Shown here piece after piece: positions 61,446 to 64,000 of a stretch of 64,000 nt of DNA (position 1 is the first letter of the stretch; each line of letters begins with the position of its first letter). Source of the DNA: JAAZPT01 sp034180455 (GTDB lineage Bacteria; Bacillota; Clostridia; Christensenellales; Aristaeellaceae); assembly GCA_034180455.1 (NCBI GenBank), contig JAXFOG010000031.1, forward strand, positions 1 through 64,000, in the 5' to 3' direction. A model generated the notes under the pieces. That model worked only from the letters and a program-made list of their open reading frames with translations, searched no databases and was not told where the DNA came from. A program made the translations under genes and the position numbers.

Positions 61446-62495
61446 ATGGCAAAGCAAAAAATGAACTTCAAGCTGTCTGACGCCAAGAATTTGGCTCTTT
61501 TGGCAGTTGTATTAGGATTGGTATTTATTATATTTCCAGTAGGCTTGATTACAGGTGTTACATTTATAATTGGACTTATTGGTATTGCTTTTGGTGCATT
61601 CCATATATATGGATACTTTAGCAACGATAAAAAGAATGCCGATTATCCAAGCAGATTGGCATTGGGTCTGATGTTTGCAGCACTTGGCTTGTATCTCGTG
61701 CTTCGTCCAGGATTTATAGTAGGCATTAGCAACTTTGTATTTGGAATGATAGTGCTTGTATTCAGCTTCTTCCTTGTACAATATTCACTTGACCTTGAAA
61801 AAGCTGGCTATAAGCTTTGGGTTTATTCTCTTGTAGGAGCATGCGTATGCACGATATTTGGAGTTTTAATTCTTTCTAATATCTTCCATACAGAGGCAAC
61901 CAGAATGAGATTTATAGGCTTGAGCCTTGTTGTTACAGGTCTTGCACAGATAGTATCAGATCTCATGCTAAATCGTACCGGCTTTGATAAGAGCAAGATC
62001 AAGAAAGTAGACGCTCAGCTAGATTCTTCAATTTTCGTAAATACATTTGATGGTGTTAAGAATACTATCACCGAGGCTGTAGATAAGGTCAATGAGAAAA
62101 AGGACGAGGTAGGCAAAGAACTAAGCAATGCAGCAGAAGAGGTTAAGGAAAAGGTTGAGGAAGTAAAGGCAGACGCTGAGAAAGCCAAAGAGGAAGTTGA
62201 AAAAGAGGCTGAAAAGGTAAAGGAAGAAGTAAAAAAAGACGCCAAAGAGGTTAAAGAGGACGCTAAAAAGGCTGCTGATAAAACCAAGGAAGAAGTAAAA
62301 AAAGACGCCAAAGAGGTTAAAGAGGACGCTGAAAAGGCTGCTGACAAAACAAAGGAAGCAGCAAAGGACGCCAAGGGAGCTGTAAAGAAAAAGGCAGAGG
62401 AAACCAAGACTGCTGCAAAGGAAAAAGCTTCAGAAGCTAAAGAAAGCACAAAAAAGACAACTGATAAGGCTACAAAGGCTTCAGACAAAAAATAA
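61446..62495 (+). CDS. DUF308 (HdeD-like) membrane protein with a LEA-like Lys/Glu/Ala repeat tail
   Basis: AGGAGG precedes the ATG. The first 175 residues hold six helices in the DUF308/HdeD pattern. From about residue 205 to the end (349) the chain is an almost pure Lys/Glu/Ala/Asp helix made of 11-residue units such as KEEVKKDAKEV and ADKTKEEVKKD, like plant LEA group 3 or apolipoprotein repeats. The tail should be cytoplasmic and highly charged, and perhaps binds membranes or protects against drying or acid. It has no catalytic motif. The tail contains a recent tandem duplication. Confidence 0.8.
   Translation: MAKQKMNFKLSDAKNLALLAVVLGLVFIIFPVGLITGVTFIIGLIGIAFGAFHIYGYFSNDKKNADYPSRLALGLMFAALGLYLVLRPGFIVGISNFVFGMIVLVFSFFLVQYSLDLEKAGYKLWVYSLVGACVCTIFGVLILSNIFHTEATRMRFIGLSLVVTGLAQIVSDLMLNRTGFDKSKIKKVDAQLDSSIFVNTFDGVKNTITEAVDKVNEKKDEVGKELSNAAEEVKEKVEEVKADAEKAKEEVEKEAEKVKEEVKKDAKEVKEDAKKAADKTKEEVKKDAKEVKEDAEKAADKTKEAAKDAKGAVKKKAEETKTAAKEKASEAKESTKKTTDKATKASDKK
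62220..62351 (+). repeat. 66-bp tandem duplication inside the DUF308 gene tail
   Basis: Two copies (62220-62285 and 62286-62351) differ at only a few bases. Each encodes 22 residues, exactly two 11-residue LEA-like units, so the frame and helix phase are kept. Confidence 0.9.
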
Positions 62496-62519
62496 ATTTA
62501 AATAAAATAAAGGAAACTT

Positions 62520-63923
62520 ATGGATAATATAAACATAAGGGATTTCCACAATAAGACTATACACATGGTGGGCATAGGTGGCTCTAGTATGAGCGGCCTT
62601 GCCCTTATGCTAATGGAGCTAGGCTATAATGTACAAGGCTCCGATGGAGCAGAGAGCTATATAGTGGATATGCTAAGAAATAAAGGCATTGAAGTTATAG
62701 TAGGGCACTCTGCTTCAAACATTAAAGGGGCAAATTTGCTTGCATACTCTGCAGCAATATCAGAGAATAATCCCGAGAGGAAGGCTGCATTAGAGCAAGG
62801 TATTCCCCAGATAGAGCGCAGAGATCTGCTGGGGCAGATAATGGATGCCTATGGCTGCAATATATGTGTATGTGGAACCCATGGAAAAACTACTACAAGT
62901 GCGATTATAGCAAAGCTGCTAATAGACGCTGGGCTTGATCCAGGAGTGCATATTGGTGGCATGGCAGACGAAATAGGTGGAAGTACCAGAGTAGGCAAAA
63001 GAACATATTTTGTGGCAGAGGCATGCGAGTTTAGAGAAAGCTTTATGAGCATGCGACCTAATATTGCAGTGCTTATGAATGTACGAGAAGACCATCTTGA
63101 CTATTATAGAGATATAGACCATATAGAAAGCACATTTGCTAAATTTGCAAACAAGTTGCAGGATCCAGCATTGCTTATTGCAAATGGAGATGATATGAGA
63201 GCTCGCAGAATTGCCAAGACTCATAAAAACTCTGTGCTATTTGGCTTTAATAATGATAATGATTATTATCCTGAAGATATTTCAGTAAACAATAGGGGCT
63301 GTGCAAGCTTTGATGTTATAGAACATGGCAAAAAAACTACTAGAATAAACTTGTCTGTGCCTGGACATATACAGATAGTGGATGCTTTGGCTGCATTTGC
63401 AGTATCGCAGTCGCTTGGCATTGATCCCGAAATAGCTGCCAAATCAATATCAGGATTTCATGGAGTGCATAGGCGTTTTGAACTAACGGGAGTGTATGAC
63501 GGAGTAAGTGTGTATCATGATTATGGTCATAATCCCGAAGAAATGTTACAGGTGTTGCAGACGGCAAAGAGCCTTCCACACAATAGACTTTGGGCAGTAA
63601 TGCAGCCACATACATTTTCTCGCGTAAAGAGGCTGTTTAAAGATTATATTCATTGCACATCACCTGCCGATATTACACTAGTAACCGACATTTGTGCTGC
63701 AAGGGAAGTGGATCCTGGTGATATTCACTCTATGGACCTTGTGAATGCTATGAAAAAAGAAGGCGTAAATGTAGTATATACTCCTAGCTTTGATGATACT
63801 GAAAAATACCTTATAGAGCATTGGCAAGAAGGCGACCTAGTGCTTACTATGGGCTGTGGAGATATAAATAAACTAAATATACAGATGGAGAAGCACCTAG
63901 GTGATAAACATAGTTCTCTATGA
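62520..63923 (+). CDS. murC: UDP-N-acetylmuramate-L-alanine ligase
   Basis: This 467-residue Mur ligase adds L-alanine to UDP-MurNAc in cell wall synthesis. The N-terminal Rossmann part has GIGGSSMSGLALM (18-30), the ATP loop is GTHGKTTT (119-126), and EACEFRESF (about 168) and HDYGHNPEE (about 338) fit MurC and not MurD/E/F. AAAGGAA precedes the ATG. It overlaps trmL by 23 bases. Confidence 0.95.
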   Translation: MDNINIRDFHNKTIHMVGIGGSSMSGLALMLMELGYNVQGSDGAESYIVDMLRNKGIEVIVGHSASNIKGANLLAYSAAISENNPERKAALEQGIPQIERRDLLGQIMDAYGCNICVCGTHGKTTTSAIIAKLLIDAGLDPGVHIGGMADEIGGSTRVGKRTYFVAEACEFRESFMSMRPNIAVLMNVREDHLDYYRDIDHIESTFAKFANKLQDPALLIANGDDMRARRIAKTHKNSVLFGFNNDNDYYPEDISVNNRGCASFDVIEHGKKTTRINLSVPGHIQIVDALAAFAVSQSLGIDPEIAAKSISGFHGVHRRFELTGVYDGVSVYHDYGHNPEEMLQVLQTAKSLPHNRLWAVMQPHTFSRVKRLFKDYIHCTSPADITLVTDICAAREVDPGDIHSMDLVNAMKKEGVNVVYTPSFDDTEKYLIEHWQEGDLVLTMGCGDINKLNIQMEKHLGDKHSSL

Positions 63924-64000
63924 GCCTGAGATACCACAAAACACAGGCAATATAGCACGTACTTGTGCAGTGACTGGAGCAAGATTACATTTAATAAGGC
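63901..64000 (+). CDS. trmL: tRNA (cytidine/uridine-34-2'-O)-methyltransferase TrmL (3' truncated)
   Basis: A GTG at 63901 opens a frame that reads to the window edge: INIVLYEPEIPQNTGNIART, the invariant start of TrmL/YibK SPOUT methyltransferases. GGAGAAG lies just upstream. TrmL methylates the wobble base of tRNA-Leu; the window also encodes a tRNA-Leu(CAG), though 41 kb away. Only 33 codons are inside the window. Confidence 0.9.
   Translation, partial: MINIVLYEPEIPQNTGNIARTCAVTGARLHLIR

Noticed and set aside
62220..62351. Tandem repeat as a possible CRISPR or other array
   Set aside because: There are only two adjacent copies without spacers, inside a coding frame.
62015..62488. 157-codon Ser/Ala-rich frame on the minus strand
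   Set aside because: It is the antisense shadow of the Lys/Glu/Ala repeat tail of the DUF308 gene, with low complexity and no ribosome site.

Overview
The window looks like chromosomal DNA from a low-GC, Gram-positive-type anaerobe, most probably a member of the Clostridia. I would not name a lower rank from sequence alone. The grounds are AT-rich intergenic DNA with strong TTGACA/TATAAT promoters, GGAGG-type ribosome binding sites, many hairpin-plus-T terminators, a sortase-type anchor, a lipobox protein, an exact cre-type operator, and anaerobic-style flavoproteins. No insertion sequence, prophage, rRNA operon or CRISPR array was seen. Both ends cut a gene: a Gx-type membrane protein on the left and trmL on the right.

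Layout. 1-1,027: Gx transporter/FMN-binding protein pair. 1,151-8,199: envelope/stress-like run (zinc ribbon protein, triple-TPM protein, PucR-type regulator, S41 protease, XpaC, TelA). 8,340-11,454: two large polytopic, GT-C-like membrane proteins. 11,507-20,180: a complete AI-2 (Lsr) system, lsrACDBF on the minus strand diverging from lsrR-lsrK-cupin; no lsrG is present and a cupin protein sits in its place. 20,516-22,530: iscR-iscS-iscU, followed by tRNA-Leu(CAG). 22,786-29,761: surface and secreted genes (EndA-type nuclease, lipoprotein, sortase-anchored repeat protein, secreted ComEC-like metallo-hydrolase).

30,038-38,495: one sugar operon with a class II FBA-type aldolase, an RpiR regulator, a rhamnulokinase-like kinase, a FucA-like aldolase, an ABC importer without its ATPase, and a second FGGY kinase. 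39,196-46,872 (minus): a LacI-regulated ribose-type ABC importer with a FucU-like mutarotase, two PfkB kinases and an arabinose-5-phosphate-isomerase-like SIS protein. Together these could feed D-arabinose into ribulose-5-phosphate. 47,271-56,579: an Fbp/Pot-type ABC importer in line with MgtC, a HAD-IIA phosphatase and a GlpA/GlpB/DUF1667-type oxidoreductase, perhaps a phosphorylated-glycerol utilisation operon. 56,986-64,000: housekeeping genes (ArsR regulator, eno, ppa, tgt, GNAT, DUF308 protein, murC, trmL).

Themes that join regions. Four ABC importers each encode a binding protein whose signal peptide lacks a lipobox, and each of these genes is followed within about 30 bases by an intercistronic hairpin. 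Kinases of the FGGY and PfkB families are abundant (five including LsrK), which fits a sugar-scavenging, probably host-associated life. The best candidates for something new are the D-arabinose-like operon, the glycerophosphate-like operon, the two-kinase/two-aldolase operon, the LsrG-less Lsr system with a divergent LsrB pocket, and a LacI-family gene that appears to start with AUU or AUA.
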